Origin: Casuarius casuarius
Taxonomy: Eukaryota > Chordata > Aves > Casuariiformes > Casuariidae
Length of the DNA stretch: 64,000 nucleotides
Assembly (NCBI GenBank): GCA_003342895.1
Contig: PTFA01000092.1
Span: forward strand, 1,615,371 to 1,679,370
Reading direction: 5' to 3'
Under the pieces are notes generated by a model. The model had not been told where the DNA came from and did no database searches. It was given only the letters and a program-made list of their open reading frames with translations. Of the stretch, positions 24,601-37,900 are shown piece by piece (the stretch's first letter is position 1; each line of letters opens with the position of its first letter). Made by a program: the position numbers and the translations under genes.

Positions 24601-25501
24601 ACTACAAGGCCTTGGGAAGGGCAAGGGCTGTCTTTTTCTTCTGTGCATTGTCTATAAACTCTCCCTTGACGCAGGGACATTAAGCACTACCAAAAACACT
24701 AACAAGAACTAGCAACAATTCTGGTTATTTGAAAAAAAAAATGTGCAGGAAGAAGCAGAGAAAGAACTGGAATTCAAATGCTAGAAATGAAAAGGGCAAT
24801 GCTTTCATTAAATCCAATTTCTTATTAAGGAAATGCCAAGGTCTCCCTAAAACCTACTTATGTTCAACTGCTTATACGCGACTTTGGCATAAACCAGCAC
24901 TGAACACGTGCAGCTCTGTGCACACATTAAGGCTTCACTTCCCCCCCCCCTCGGCAGGGGGATCACAAGCCTCCCTGAAAACCACCCTTTTAATTCTTGG
25001 CCCCGCTGAAATCAACCTAACGGGGCTAACGGGGCCACAGCTTCACCCCGCGCAGCGGGAGGGACAACGGAACGAGTTAACCTGACAGAAGGCAGGGGCA
25101 GAGCGGCCGCGGCGGGCGGGCACTGCCAGCGGCTCCCCTCGCCCCCGCGCCTGGGCGGCCGCGACGGCGCCTTCTGCTCGCGCGCGGGCCTGGCGCCGCC
25201 ATTTCCTCAGCGGGCAAACGCGGGCGGGCCAGGAGCGCGGCGCGGCGGCCCGGGGGAGGCCGGGAGCTGCCGCGCCGCTTCGCTCGCCCCCAAGCTCGCC
25301 GAACCGCCCAGCTCAGAGGCGGCTACGAGGGCTGGGGCGGCGCTGCCACGGCCTGGCCAGCGGGGAAGGGGAGGGCAGCCTCCCCCGGGCCGGGGCTACG
25401 GGGCCCGCACGCCGCCCGGCGCACACCGGGAGCAGGGAAGCGGGAAACAGTAATGGCGGCGCCCACCGCCCCCTCGGCCCTGTTGCGCCTGCGCGGCAGG
25501 T

Positions 25502-25846
25502 NNNNNNNNNNNNNNNNNNNNNNNNNNNNNNNNNNNNNNNNNNNNNNNNNNNNNNNNNNNNNNNNNNNNNNNNNNNNNNNNNNNNNNNNNNNNNNNNNNN
25601 NNNNNNNNNNNNNNNNNNNNNNNNNNNNNNNNNNNNNNNNNNNNNNNNNNNNNNNNNNNNNNNNNNNNNNNNNNNNNNNNNNNNNNNNNNNNNNNNNNNN
25701 NNNNNNNNNNNNNNNNNNNNNNNNNNNNNNNNNNNNNNNNNNNNNNNNNNNNNNNNNNNNNNNNNNNNNNNNNNNNNNNNNNNNNNNNNNNNNNNNNNNN
25801 NNNNNNNNNNNNNNNNNNNNNNNNNNNNNNNNNNNNNNNNNNNNNN
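25502..25846. other. Assembly gap (345 undetermined bases)
   Basis: A run of N inside the CpG island, probably GC-rich sequence lost in assembly. It removes most of the YTHDF1 5' untranslated region and perhaps the core promoter. Open frames that cross it are artefacts. Confidence 1.
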
Positions 25847-25949
25847 GCCGCCGCCTGAGGGGAGAGGCGCCGCCGCCCCTGCGCCGCGCCCCGCCGGGCG
25901 GCCCTGCCTTTGCCCCGGCCCTCTCTGCTGAACCACGGCGGCCCTGTAC

Positions 25950-25976
25950 ATGAATTATGTCTGCCACAAGCGTTGA
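25950..25976 (+). other. Upstream ORF overlapping the YTHDF1 start codon
   Basis: An ATG 7 nt before the YTHDF1 start opens an out-of-frame reading frame of eight codons that ends with TGA at 25974-25976, inside the YTHDF1 coding sequence. Its context is poor (T at -3, A at +4), while the main ATG has A at -3. It could modestly lower translation of the main frame by leaky scanning. Confidence 0.75.
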
Positions 25977-25983
25977 CCCTCAG
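25957..25983 (+). CDS. YTHDF1: YTHDF1 coding exon 1
   Basis: Encodes MSATSVDPQ. Donor GTAAGC follows directly and the exon ends in phase 0. Human reads MSATSVDTQ. Confidence 0.97.
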
Positions 25984-28900
25984 GTAAGCGGCGAAGCTGG
26001 GCGCGGGGCCTGTCTCCTCCTCCTCCCCCCCCCCCACGGCCCGGCGTGGGGGTCCCGCCGCAGCCCGGGGCCTGCCCCGCTCCCGAGGGAGGCTCTGCCG
26101 CTGCCTCCCGGCTCCTCTGGGGCTTCATCTTTCTGCTAGCCAACCCCACAGGCACAGCGCGTTCCCACCGCCTTTCCAGGGCAGTGGCCATTTCTGAGGA
26201 AGGCCAGCGCTGAGTGATACCTGAAATGAACTCCTCGACCCCGGGTTAAACAAACCCCGACTCGTTATTCGCCATTTCTGAAGAGACTTTTTTCCTCCCC
26301 GTAGGCTGTGCGTTTTGCAATGACAGTATGAGCATTTTTCCAAAATTAACTTTTTTGTTTCCCTCTCTTCTCTCCCCCCTTCCCCCCCATTTTTCCTCTT
26401 ACTCCATCATATGCTGTGGCTTCCCAGAGACCGAAAGGGCAGGATAATAAAGGTAAGGAACATGCTGAGATCTTACCCTTTAAATTGTTGCTATAACAGA
26501 TCAATCACGCAGGTAACTGTTTGTGAACAGAGAGGTATTGCTGTTAGTCCCCATGGATAACATTTGGAGCATAGGAAGTTGTGCTTAGTTTCAAAAATAA
26601 CATGAACTGTTACTCGTAGGAGCTTGTTTGCATCCTACTTATTGTTACCGAGTTTACAGTGGGAAGGACCGTGTGTTAGCACTAAGCATGCTTATAATAA
26701 TGCTCTAATTTCCTTAAAGCAGTTTTCAACATAACAGAAACCTCCTACTCAAGATATATTTTCACATACTTTTGCATATTCTTTTCTTGCTATATAAATA
26801 CAATTTTGTTACTGCTGTTCACATATATATATGCTAGTTGTCATAATACATAAGTTTACAAACTTCACTTAAGTAAATTTAAATAACAATAGTTAACCTA
26901 CTTCTGGTTAACTAGGTAAGACTATGACAATTCCTGTACTTAATCTGAAATTAGAATTAAATAGCAAATATTTTAAGTAAGTACTCTTATTATTGTGATT
27001 GCTAATAGGTGTGTAACTGCTGAGGCTTAGAAACTAACTAAATCTTGCCATTCATATAGGCCAGTTAAGGTAAAGTAGAAAGCATTTAAAATTCAATTGC
27101 CCGGAGTCTCAAAAAGCTTGACTCTATATCCCATGTTTATCAATACTCTTCTACATGGTGTTCTCACTGACAAACTTTCTCAAAATGTTCTCATAAATTT
27201 CCAAACTTGTTGTTAAACATCTTATTTCATGTAGCCTTATTTTTAATTTAGCTATTCTATGAAACAGTTGCTTTATTTTCCCACCACATAGTCTGTATGA
27301 TCTCATATTTTTTTTAATTTAAAACAAACAGTGGAAATTGTTTGAACTGACCTAATAATTTTGCTTTTGTGCAATATCTTTCAGCAATGGGTTTTGAATG
27401 CTTTTCACATTAATTTATGCTTATATAGGCCTTTGATTAAGGCAAATATTTCAATCTCTTGGATACCTCCATGAGAAAGGTGAGACTTAAATTTTGCTTG
27501 AAAGTATTGTCAGGATATCAAGAAACACAGCAGTCATTTTTTATAATTAAATACAACCTCATTTGATTTTCTTATTTTAGCCAACTTAACTTAAACAAGC
27601 AGTAAATAATACATGCAGGGAGTTAATTAGTTTCTGAGATTTCTAATCATGGACTAGGACCTTAGGTGTGGTTTCTCAATATTTTTCACCGAATTCTTGT
27701 CAAGGATTATTATTTTTTGGTTCAGAAGTAGTTCGCATGAGTTGTTGATCTACTCATCTGTAGAAAAACTCAACTTTTTAAGTTTAGGGGTTTAAACTTA
27801 TTCAGATTTAATTTTTTGAGCAATAATGCAAAGAAATTACTTGGGGACAAGTGTGATCCTTTTGTTTTTGAAGATTCTTTGTGCCACGAAGAAGCATATG
27901 ACTCTTCATAAAATAACATTAGGGTGGAACTGTTTACTGAAATGCTACTAAGCAGTGTTGTGATTTGTTGCAACTCTTTTCTTCCAGTACAAAATGGTTC
28001 ATTACACCAGAAGGATACAGTTCATGACAACGATTTTGAACCTTACCTTTCTGGGCAGTCAAATCAGGTTAGTGTATTTGTAACTTATTTTTGTTCCTTA
28101 GGCATGCTATATTGGCAACCAATTTGTAGAATTGTGTTGAGGGAGCAAATTCCTTAAATAGAAATGGAAAAAGAAATGACTAGCGTATTGTGTTACTTAG
28201 TACTACAACTAGCATTTGTGCTCATGAAGCTAATATTACTACGGGTATCCAGATGGCCACAAGTGAAAATGAAGTTAATGCTCCAACTACTGTCTACTGA
28301 TTGCTTCTCAAATTGCAGATTATTGATACAGTTGGACTATGACAGACTACTTGATCTTGCAGTTCTTTGATAGATGAGTTACATATGAGAGTCTGGAGGT
28401 TCTGTTTTTGGCAGGTGTCCTGATTTGTCTTTAAAATAAGCCTGAAAATTACTGTAGTTGAAACTTGTTTTCAGTGCTTTCTAGAAAAGATTAGAGTGAT
28501 TCTACTCGCTTATTACACTTCAGCAAACATTGCTCTTCTTTTGTGTTCTCTGAAATATCTTAAGAATTAAAAATGTGGTGTTTTTTAAGAGTAAGGCACT
28601 GAAATGTGAGCTCTGAATATGATCTAGTTCATTATAATGTACATCACTAAACATCCATGGCTTAAATATCGTGATAATAAAAATTATCTTCTAATTCAAG
28701 TATTTTTTAAATCTTTAAATGAATAAAATGTCTAGGAACTGGAGACTAAAAAAAAGTTTTCTTTCACAAATATAAAATACAGTGAGAGAGAGAGAGACAC
28801 ACACCTAGCAGAGGCACATTATTATTTCTTGGCAAAAAGGCTAAGGAGTATGTTTTAAACGGGACAATTACAATTCAGCAATCTGAAGCTGATAGATGCC

Positions 28901-31900
28901 ACTGTTAACATTGGTGACATCACTGAGCTTGTTTGCAAAAAAACGTTCTACACACTGAAATAAAATAGTATGTAATGTGATATATTGTTTCATTTGTGGA
29001 AATTGTGATTGAATCTTGAATGTGAACACAAGAGTGAACACCATCAATTCATGTACCATGTGTCAGTTATTCTCCAGGTGTATTAAACGCTGTGTTAGGG
29101 AAGCAAGATAGATGGAACTGTGTTACAGATTTGGTTTGGATCATAGCGGCTTACAGGAGACCACAGATTCTAATGCAGTATAGAGATACTTGAGCTCATC
29201 TCAGTCCTAGAAGCAGTCTAGAGACACCAACGTGGAAGTCAGGGCAAGTGCATAGATGATAACATGAACTGTGTTCTGAGATCTGTGCTTTGAGGGCTCT
29301 GGTTCTGAACTGAGCTCAGAGGTCTTCATCGTTCTGTGCAGCCCAGTCATGGTCTCCCAGATTGTGCAAAGTTAACGTGATTTCCTGGGGAACGTGTCCT
29401 GTTCTCTGGAATTACTGTACTGTGGCAAGTACAAATGCAGGAAGTTTAAGATAAAATAAAGTGAAATTCCCTTTATGCAAAATGAGTTTTGAGAGAAGAC
29501 TGTGTATATTCTTGGTATCTCTCTCCTTGTTTTCTCTGTGATTTCTTGTCATCCCACTTCTTTATATTTGTATGTAATTTTTAATTGTTTAAAACCAAGA
29601 TATGTTTTCTAATGTAGAATACACTTAACATTCTACTTGATATAGATGAAAAGTAGAACCATCTGTTATACTTTAATTCTAAGTAATATATTTGTTAGCT
29701 GTCAATAAGCCCAATTATTAGGATTAAATGTACAAAGTTACTATGATTTATAGAATTCCATAATTTAATTTTCGTATTCTAATAAAGTGATGATACATGA
29801 AAGCATAGCTCCATTGGCTGAGCTATAAATGCAAAAAGAAATGGGCATGCCACAAGAAATTGGCATGCTACAAGAAACAATTGTGTAGGTTGTCTTATTT
29901 TTCAGTGGGAAGTGACAGTAGCATTAATTAGGATTCTCTGAGATTCCGCAATAAAGACAACCATATCTCTGAACAAAGCCTTATTATCTACTTATTCAGT
30001 CAGATATATGCCCTTTAAAGTTACTGTAAGATATAGTAGATTTTAAAAAAAGTTTGAAACTAACTGAATTTTTTAAAAATACTTAGGGAAATTAAAAACC
30101 TTGCTGACACAACCAATACCTTGGACATCAAAGATCAAACATAGAGTGATGATACTGTATTAAAATTCATCTTTTAAAAATACAAATTAGTCTTTAAGTA
30201 TTAAGCATATTAAATAATCAAATATAATTTGTCTCCTATCTTTGTATGGAAAACTGTACCTAATTAAGGGCACCTGTTTTTTTCTTGGCAAAAAAGTCTA
30301 GTGTTCAAGTAGTAATAATTAGTGCAGATCAGATTTGAAGTGTGATAGATGATTGTTATTAAGCACACTAAAAGTGTTTTTGAGCACAGAGGGAACTGAA
30401 TGAGGTACTGTATACGCATACGATATACTCGAAGGAAGGAAGGTATCGCAGATGTACTGTCATCCAGAACCAAAAGATTTTTTGTAAGTGAGAGTGTATT
30501 TGGGCGAAAGGATTCCCTTCCTAATTAACACAAAGATTGGTTTAAAAAAGGTAGAGAAGAGGTGTAGAAAGGTCAAGAAGTAGTTTGTCGAAATAAACAT
30601 ACCATTGTTGCGGTGAAGGACTTTCATTAGGGCTTCTCTTACACTCTGTGGCATAAAGCCAGTCAAAATAGATTGAATATTTTGTGGGGATGTCTGCTGA
30701 AACTTTCCTCTAATCCTGTTAAAACCCTTGTGGAAACTTTACAAGCTGTGTGTACAGAAGGTAACAGTCTAAGGAATTGTGTAGAATCGCTTAGAAATAT
30801 TTTGGGACAAAACACCTGCCTTGTCTAGGCTTATTCTTTTTGATCTTAAACTAAGTCTGTAGAGTGTATAAAGGTAATAAGTGTTACCTAAGAACTATTT
30901 ACAGCTCCTACCTTCTACCAGCATTTATTTTTACATTTTTCTTATATTAATGCTTCAAGATAAAACACATTCCTCCAATCTCAAAGTCCCTCAGAGAAAG
31001 GATGTTTTAATATGTTGAATATTGACTCTCTTAGCTTGGGAGACTTAGAAAATTTAATACATTTTAAAGAATCATCATCTTACAGAAAGGTGGCTTGTGT
31101 ACCTCTTGTTAATGATGGAGCTTGCACATAAAGGCAATAAGAGAAGTGGTAGAGATGATGTCTCTTGAATCAAAAATGGATAACATTAGATTTAGGCTGT
31201 TTAAATCTCAGTGGTTTCTATGGTGTATATATAAGTCTTGGCATTTTATGGAGTCATTCTTTATATGGAAAGTAAGGATATTGAATTAGTCTGGCTTCTG
31301 GGTTTTGTGGAAGGCTGTCACTGAAAAATGAGCAATAAAAATGACTCTAATATATCAGGGTATTATGCTTATATCTTTAGCAAGGAGCTTCTTCCTTAGT
31401 TTTCTGACTGAGCTGAGAAATAATCTTATGTTTGGAAAAATTACTAAAATGTCAGTGCAATTTAGCTGACTCTGCAAAATATGTTTGTTCAATTTTGGAA
31501 CTTTAATTAAGGTTTGACAGAAGTCTTAGTTCCTCTTCTTAAAAATCATCTTTCTCTGTGAGTAAGGGAAGATTAGCTACTGTTTGACTCATTAACAGGA
31601 GATGTTGACCTTCCCTCCCTCTCACTGGTAATTACATTTACAGTTTCATTTTGGAAGGGCTCCAGGATCTGTGTTTCAAATTTTATAAGGAAGAATACTG
31701 CCTATTTGAGAATAGTCTGTATTCTTTTGCATTGCTGACTATGAGAAAAACAGAATATTCAAAAAAAAAGAAAAAAAAAAGGTGTCAGCTGAAGATTTAG
31801 AGTGGAAGGAGAGATTCCTCAGGTCTAAAAAGCAGTTGAGAGGGAGAAAAGGGAGGAAAAGCTAGAGCTTTGAAGAAGGTTCTGCTGGTTTATAACAAGT

Positions 31901-34900
31901 CAGTCTCTATTTCCTGGAGTGGAAAAGACAGCCAGTTTGGAAGGCCTGTCAGAAGCAGTTCTGCACACTTGTAACTTTGCTACTGAGGGAAGGAGACCTT
32001 TGCAGAAGCTTGAGTAGGGTCAGTCAGAGTTTGGATGGCTTACTGGCATATATCGCATGCTGTATTTGCTTGTGTTTGTCTTTAGCCTACCAATCACCTG
32101 TAATCTGAGTTTCTAGTAATTAGGTCTGCTTATACCAAACTTGGCACACTTTCGTGTGTGATCTCACTGGTCTTGCATCTGTGTCAGAAGTAGCCTTTTT
32201 GTGTTTTACCACTCGAAGTATATCTTGCTTCTTAGGAACAGTTGGTACCTCAAAACAATTCCATAATAAGGACTATAATCACATTTTCTATTATATATTT
32301 TCTATTATATATGCTGTTTTATTAAAGCATTTCATCTAAAACTTGCATGCAGCTGTCTTCTGGCAAGCAGAAAATATTTACCATCACAAGTGCTATGAGT
32401 CACAAAATGTATTCTGTTATATAAGTACCTTGAAATATTTTATGATATTGATAGATTAAAAAAAATCTAGATGGAGCCACTAAATAGCCTATAGTAATGT
32501 AGCTGAGCTTACATGGTCTCAAAATCTCAAGTACTAAATTCACTGTGAGGCAATACTCCTGGACTGAATTTTAAATGTGCAGATACTGTATTTTAGCCGC
32601 GAATCTTTCTTTTTAAATACAATAAATACAACTAGCAGAGACAGGAAGATAATGCTGATAATTTGATTTATAGAGCTGCAAATACTTTAACTTCTTGATT
32701 GCTTAAAATGTGAAAACTGCATCTCTGGTATAGAAATGAACAAGCTGCAGTAATACCATTTTAAATGGATTAAACAGTTTGTGGAATAGCAAACCTGGAG
32801 TGTGAATTAAAATCTTTAACTAGAAATAAAATTACTTTGGCCCTATTGTTCTTTTCTGTTTGATGTACAGTGTTGTGTTTTTTATAAACAAAGTTCTTAT
32901 ATCTGAAATTACCTCTTTTTTTCTTTAACAGAACAATAGTTATCCATCAATGACTGATCCCTATCTGTCCAGTTATTATCCGCCATCTATTGGGTTCCCC
33001 TATTCTCTCAGTGAAGCACCGTGGTCTACAGGAGGAGATCCTCCTATCCCATATCTCACCACCTATGGACAGCTCAGTAATGGAGATCACCATTTTATGC
33101 ATGATGCTGTTTTTGGACAGCCTGGGGGTCTTGGAAATAATATCTATCAACACCGGTTTAATTTTTTCCCTGAAAATCCTGCCTTCTCAGCTTGGGGAAC
33201 AAGTGGATCCCAAGGACAGCAAACTCAAAGTTCAGCATATGGGAGCAGTTACAGCTATCCACCTAGTTCACTGGGCGGTACCATTGTGGATGGACAAACA
33301 GGATTTCATAATGACACATTAAATAAAGCTCCTGGAATGAACAGTATTGAACAGGGAATGGTTGGACTTAAGATTGGTGGAGATGTTACAACTTCTGCTG
33401 TGAAAACAGTAGGTTCTGTTGTCAACAGTGCAGGGATGACAGGTGCCCTCTCTGGTAATGGTGGATCTAGTGTAAACTTGCCAGTATCTAAACCAACCTC
33501 TTGGGCTGCTATAGCTAGCAAGCCTGCAAAACCACAGCCTAAAATGAAAACAAAAACTGGACCTGTAATTGGAGGAGCGCTGCCTCCACCACCGATAAAA
33601 CACAATATGGACATAGGTACTTGGGACAATAAGGGTCCCGTGGCAAAAGTTCCTGCCCCCCAACAGATACCTTCTCCTCAGTCTGTTCCGCCGCCACAGC
33701 AACAAATTGTTCAGCCTGTTCCAGCTCAGCCTCCTCCATTGACCCAACCACAGTATCAGAGCCCTCAGCAGCCACCCCAAAATCGCTGGGTAGCTCCTCG
33801 CAACAGAAATGCAGCTTTTGGCCAAAGTGGAGGAACTGGTAATGATAGCAACTCAGCTGGCAGTACCCAGCCTAACCCTGTTCCAAGTGGCGAATCCCAT
33901 CCTGTTCTTGAAAAACTGAAAGCTGCTCACAGCTATAACCCTAAAGATTTTGAGTGGAACCTTAAAAATGGACGTGTGTTCATAATAAAAAGCTATTCTG
34001 AGGATGATATTCATCGTTCCATTAAGTATTCTATTTGGTGTAGTACGGAACATGGCAACAAACGCCTGGACAGTGCTTTTCGTTCCATGAATAGTAAGGG
34101 TCCGGTCTACTTGCTATTCAGTGTCAATGGCAGTGGACATTTCTGTGGAGTAGCAGAGATGAAATCGCCTGTGGACTATGGCACCAGTGCAGGTGTCTGG
34201 TCTCAGGACAAGTGGAAGGGGAAATTCGATGTCAAGTGGATCTTTGTGAAGGATGTGCCCAACAACCAGCTCCGACACATCAGGCTGGAGAACAATGACA
34301 ACAAACCGGTTACAAACTCCCGTGATACACAGGAGGTGCCCTTAGAAAAAGCAAAACAAGTGCTTAAAATTATTGCTACTTACAAGCACACGACCTCCAT
34401 CTTTGATGACTTTTCTCATTATGAAAAGCGCCAAGAAGAGGAGGAGGTGGTGCGGAAGGTAAACTTACTAAAAAATTTATTTTATACACAGATATGGGGA
34501 AAATGAAATGTGAAGGCTGCTATGGTGGAAAAATGTAAGTAGGAATTCAAAATGTTTTCAGTACATCTCAGCTTGATGGTTTTGTGTGTTTAACAACACA
34601 ACAACTCTACGCTTATTTGTCTGTGACATAATTTCATAGGTTAATGAGTTTCAAAGCAAAAAAGTTAAGCAGTGATACAGGTAAAAGAATTTTATGTCCA
34701 GTTTTTTTGGACTTTGATGTTTTATTTTAAAATGGTTAATAGAGTAGAAACTGGTTTCTGTTTCAGTATTGGATTCTGCCAGTGATTGCCACTTAACAAG
34801 CTTTTTGCCTCATGAATGCGAGGTGTTTAACACTGACCAGAACTGGGCTATCAAAATTGATGCCCTTGTTGGCATCTGAAATTTGTACATCAGCTTTAAG

Positions 34901-37900
34901 AGCAATCAGACTGCAGCCTCATCTTGTCTGTTCAGTTGGTCTCTGGAAAAGAAAGAGTTGCGTAAAATTGCTGAAGTAGTGCTAGAAAGCTTGTGTTTCT
35001 TCTGCTGAAGTTACGTGTATTATTATTTGGGTAAATAAAGGCTTTCAGTTCCCAGGTCTAATCTGTCTACTAGTTCTTGAAGTCTTGAGTGAGGATGTAG
35101 TGAGAGAAATTTGGGCAGTAACTGGGAAAGTGTAATAAAAACATTTACATATGCTTTCATGACCCTCAGTCTGCCCCAAGAATCATCTGTGCCCTACCCA
35201 TCCCACAACCCCAGTTTCGAGAATGCCTTTCTCTAGGCCATCTGAAGGTAATGGACTGACAGAATAGTAGGTGTTGGGATGTATGGCTACTAGCGAAGTA
35301 ACACATAGAGTTGCTTAATATTGATACTATTTCATACACTTTTTTTGTACAGCATTTCAAATAAAGCATTTATTTGACAGGCTGGTTTAGTGCAGTTCAC
35401 GTTTGCTTCAAAATGTTTTTGAAGCAGAGGCTTAATGCATGTTCCTGCAGTTGAAATTGAAGTTGCCATTTTAAAGGCTTTACTACCATTTAAAAGTGCA
35501 GATAAGAGTGCTTTAAAGTGTCTTCCTAGAATGTACCCTTAAATTATGAGAAAAAGAGATATGTGTCTTTAACTCAGGTTCTTTTAGGCATCTGGTGTGA
35601 TGTGCCTAGCACACCTCAGTACAGTAGAGGAAATGAGAGTTTAAGACTTGAAGTTTGTCTTGTGTGCTTTCTGCGGGGTTCTACAAGCTAAAGCTTAAAT
35701 GCCTTTACCTCAACATTTTGTACCTTCAGCAGACAATTACCAATTTTTATATTTAATGCAACCTCTTCCTCGAGAAGAGCAGTTTCTTTATGTGTGAGGG
35801 AATCCTGAATGGGAGTCAAAAAGCCTGGGTTCCTTCGTCAAGTGTTTACAGCGTGTCAGGGGTTGGCTTTGTTTTTGACACTTAGTCTCTCTGTGACTTG
35901 CTGCCAAGTCTGGAGGGGAGAATAATGTGTGTATTTGAGGGGTGGGGGTACTGGGAAAGTTTAAACAGTTGGAGCTTTTTTACATCAAGTAGTGGAAGTG
36001 GTATGAGATCTCTTCTCTGGAAGAGTTAACTTACTGGCCGGCTGCATGCTGAAAGCTGAAGTGGTTTTGTAGATACTGTGCTGATCCCAACTACTGGGCT
36101 GGCCCTGCTTTGGGTTATTTTAATGTACACTATCTTTCCCACCTTCAGTTCAAGTGGATATGCAGTTTTCTTAACCAGGTCACTGCTTTTTAACAAGATC
36201 AGTTTTTCCAAAACTGCGTGTTTTCTTCTGCCCCATTTAAAACCAAGGATCTAGCTTGTGTGATGCATCCAGAAATAAACTCTTAAGTCTAATTTCACAT
36301 TTCTTAGATTCACCCGAACAACTTAGAAGATAGGACAATATGCAGACAATTAGAGTAGACTGGGGAAGATAGTAGCGCTAGAGAAATAGAGTAAATCAAT
36401 AATGATGGAGTAAAAAATAGCAGATACTGCTCATTGTATTGCAGTCTATAAAACTGTTGTCTAGGAAGTTAATTATTTTTCCCCCTTCTTTGAATAAACA
36501 AATTTTAAAAGTCCAGTTTACTGCTAGAAGAGTTTCTTGCAGGATATACACACAACTGTATTCTTATTATTGGGAAGTTCCTGCTATTGAAGTTGAATCA
36601 TCCTCGGCATTCCAAAATTAATGCTAGTTCAGGTAACTCTCTTGCGACCGAAATGGCTTCTCTGTTGTTTGTGTATGTACCATCTTAATTGGTTTTCAGA
36701 TTGCCGTATACTTTCATTCTTCATACTTCATTTATCAGTAAAATCAGTTGTTAAAAATCTGCTCCCATTTCATCCCTGTCATCATTACAAAGGGCTGGAA
36801 TTCTTAAAAATCTGCACACGGGATGCTTGAACATTATTTCATTTACACAGTCAATGTTCAGGAGGAAAGAATGTTTTCATGTAATCTATGCAATGCGAGT
36901 CATTAATACTTAAATTCCTTTTTATATAGTTTCAGTTTGTTGCTGGCCAATGTTTCCTTAACTAATATGGGCAGAATATGGTTCAGTGTGTGTTCTGTGA
37001 GTTTAATTGAGCTAGGAACCTCTGTGTTAACTCTAAATTGTCAAATGACAGTTGTCAAATTGGACAGCTGTAATATAATGTTGGATGAAGTTTACTGAAG
37101 TGCCAAAGGTTCATCAGCATTACCAACATTAAGGACTGTATCATCATGCAGAATTGGGGGAAGATTTGTTCATGGCTGGATATAAGTCCAGCTTTTGATT
37201 TGCCATAGTAATAAACTCTCTTAGCACATTTTAGTAGCCCAGAACCTGGTAAAGGAGTAATAGAAGGATGCTGATGTATGGAATGAAATAACCACAGAAT
37301 GAGGGGCATGAAATCTCTCCTGAACCCCACGTTCTTTCCTCAATAAATTCAGTGCCCAGAGCTGGTACGATCTGACTTTGTGTCGAGAAAGTAATTTACG
37401 TGATCAAAGTTCATGCTCTTAAAACAACAAATAGTTGCAAAGTTTGTGAGAAAGCTTATTTAAAAAGAAAATGTGGTATAATGTAGTATTAGTTATTTAC
37501 ATTCCCTAGAAATTCCTCCAAAACCAAAAAAGCTTAGTAAAGAAAATAAACTTGTTGCAGATTTTAGAGGTTTTTTTATTTGCAAATCATGTGGCATTTG
37601 GTGCGACAGAAAGGTTTGACCTGCTGTAAAAAGTCAGCAGTTCATCTTCACAAATCTGTATTTAACTAGATGGTTGTAATTACTGAACCAGGACTGCTGT
37701 ACTACCACCTCTGTCTATGGTCTGCGTCAAGGCACTTGGCTATTCCAATGTGTAGACCTTGGTGTTATGTTGAAAGAGCTGTGTAGTCCATCTCAGCTCT
37801 TGAATCCCCAAATTTATCATTTCTTCTTTTGGGTGATACTTTTATTAAATACGGTAAAGTGTTAGCTAGTACATGTTAGCAGTTTGGAACACTCATTTTC

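Larger units (their letters stand above)
13600..25080. other. BIRC7-YTHDF1 intergenic region
   Basis: About 11.5 kb of AT-rich DNA between divergent genes. It probably includes the unplaced BIRC7 5' exon(s) and promoter. Individual open frames (for example 15042-15455 plus and 22879-23385 plus) have composition and length expected by chance and no splice or family support. Landmarks listed separately are a Z-DNA-type microsatellite, two candidate conserved non-coding blocks, a coding-like stretch near 19.5 kb and a poly(A) run. Confidence 0.6.
25080..26130. promoter_or_regulatory. CpG island at the YTHDF1 promoter, containing an assembly gap
   Basis: GC-rich, CpG-dense DNA covers the 5' end of YTHDF1. 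A GCCGCCATTTCC word at 25195-25206 and AATGGCGGC at 25452-25460 are YY1-type sites in opposite orientation. TTGCGCCTGCGCGG at 25483-25496 is close to the NRF1 consensus. These are typical of TATA-less housekeeping promoters. The transcription start itself probably lies in or beside the gap. Confidence 0.85.

Noticed and set aside
25313..26037. Long open frames across the run of N on both strands
   Set aside because: They exist only because undetermined bases cannot encode stops; the true sequence is unknown.
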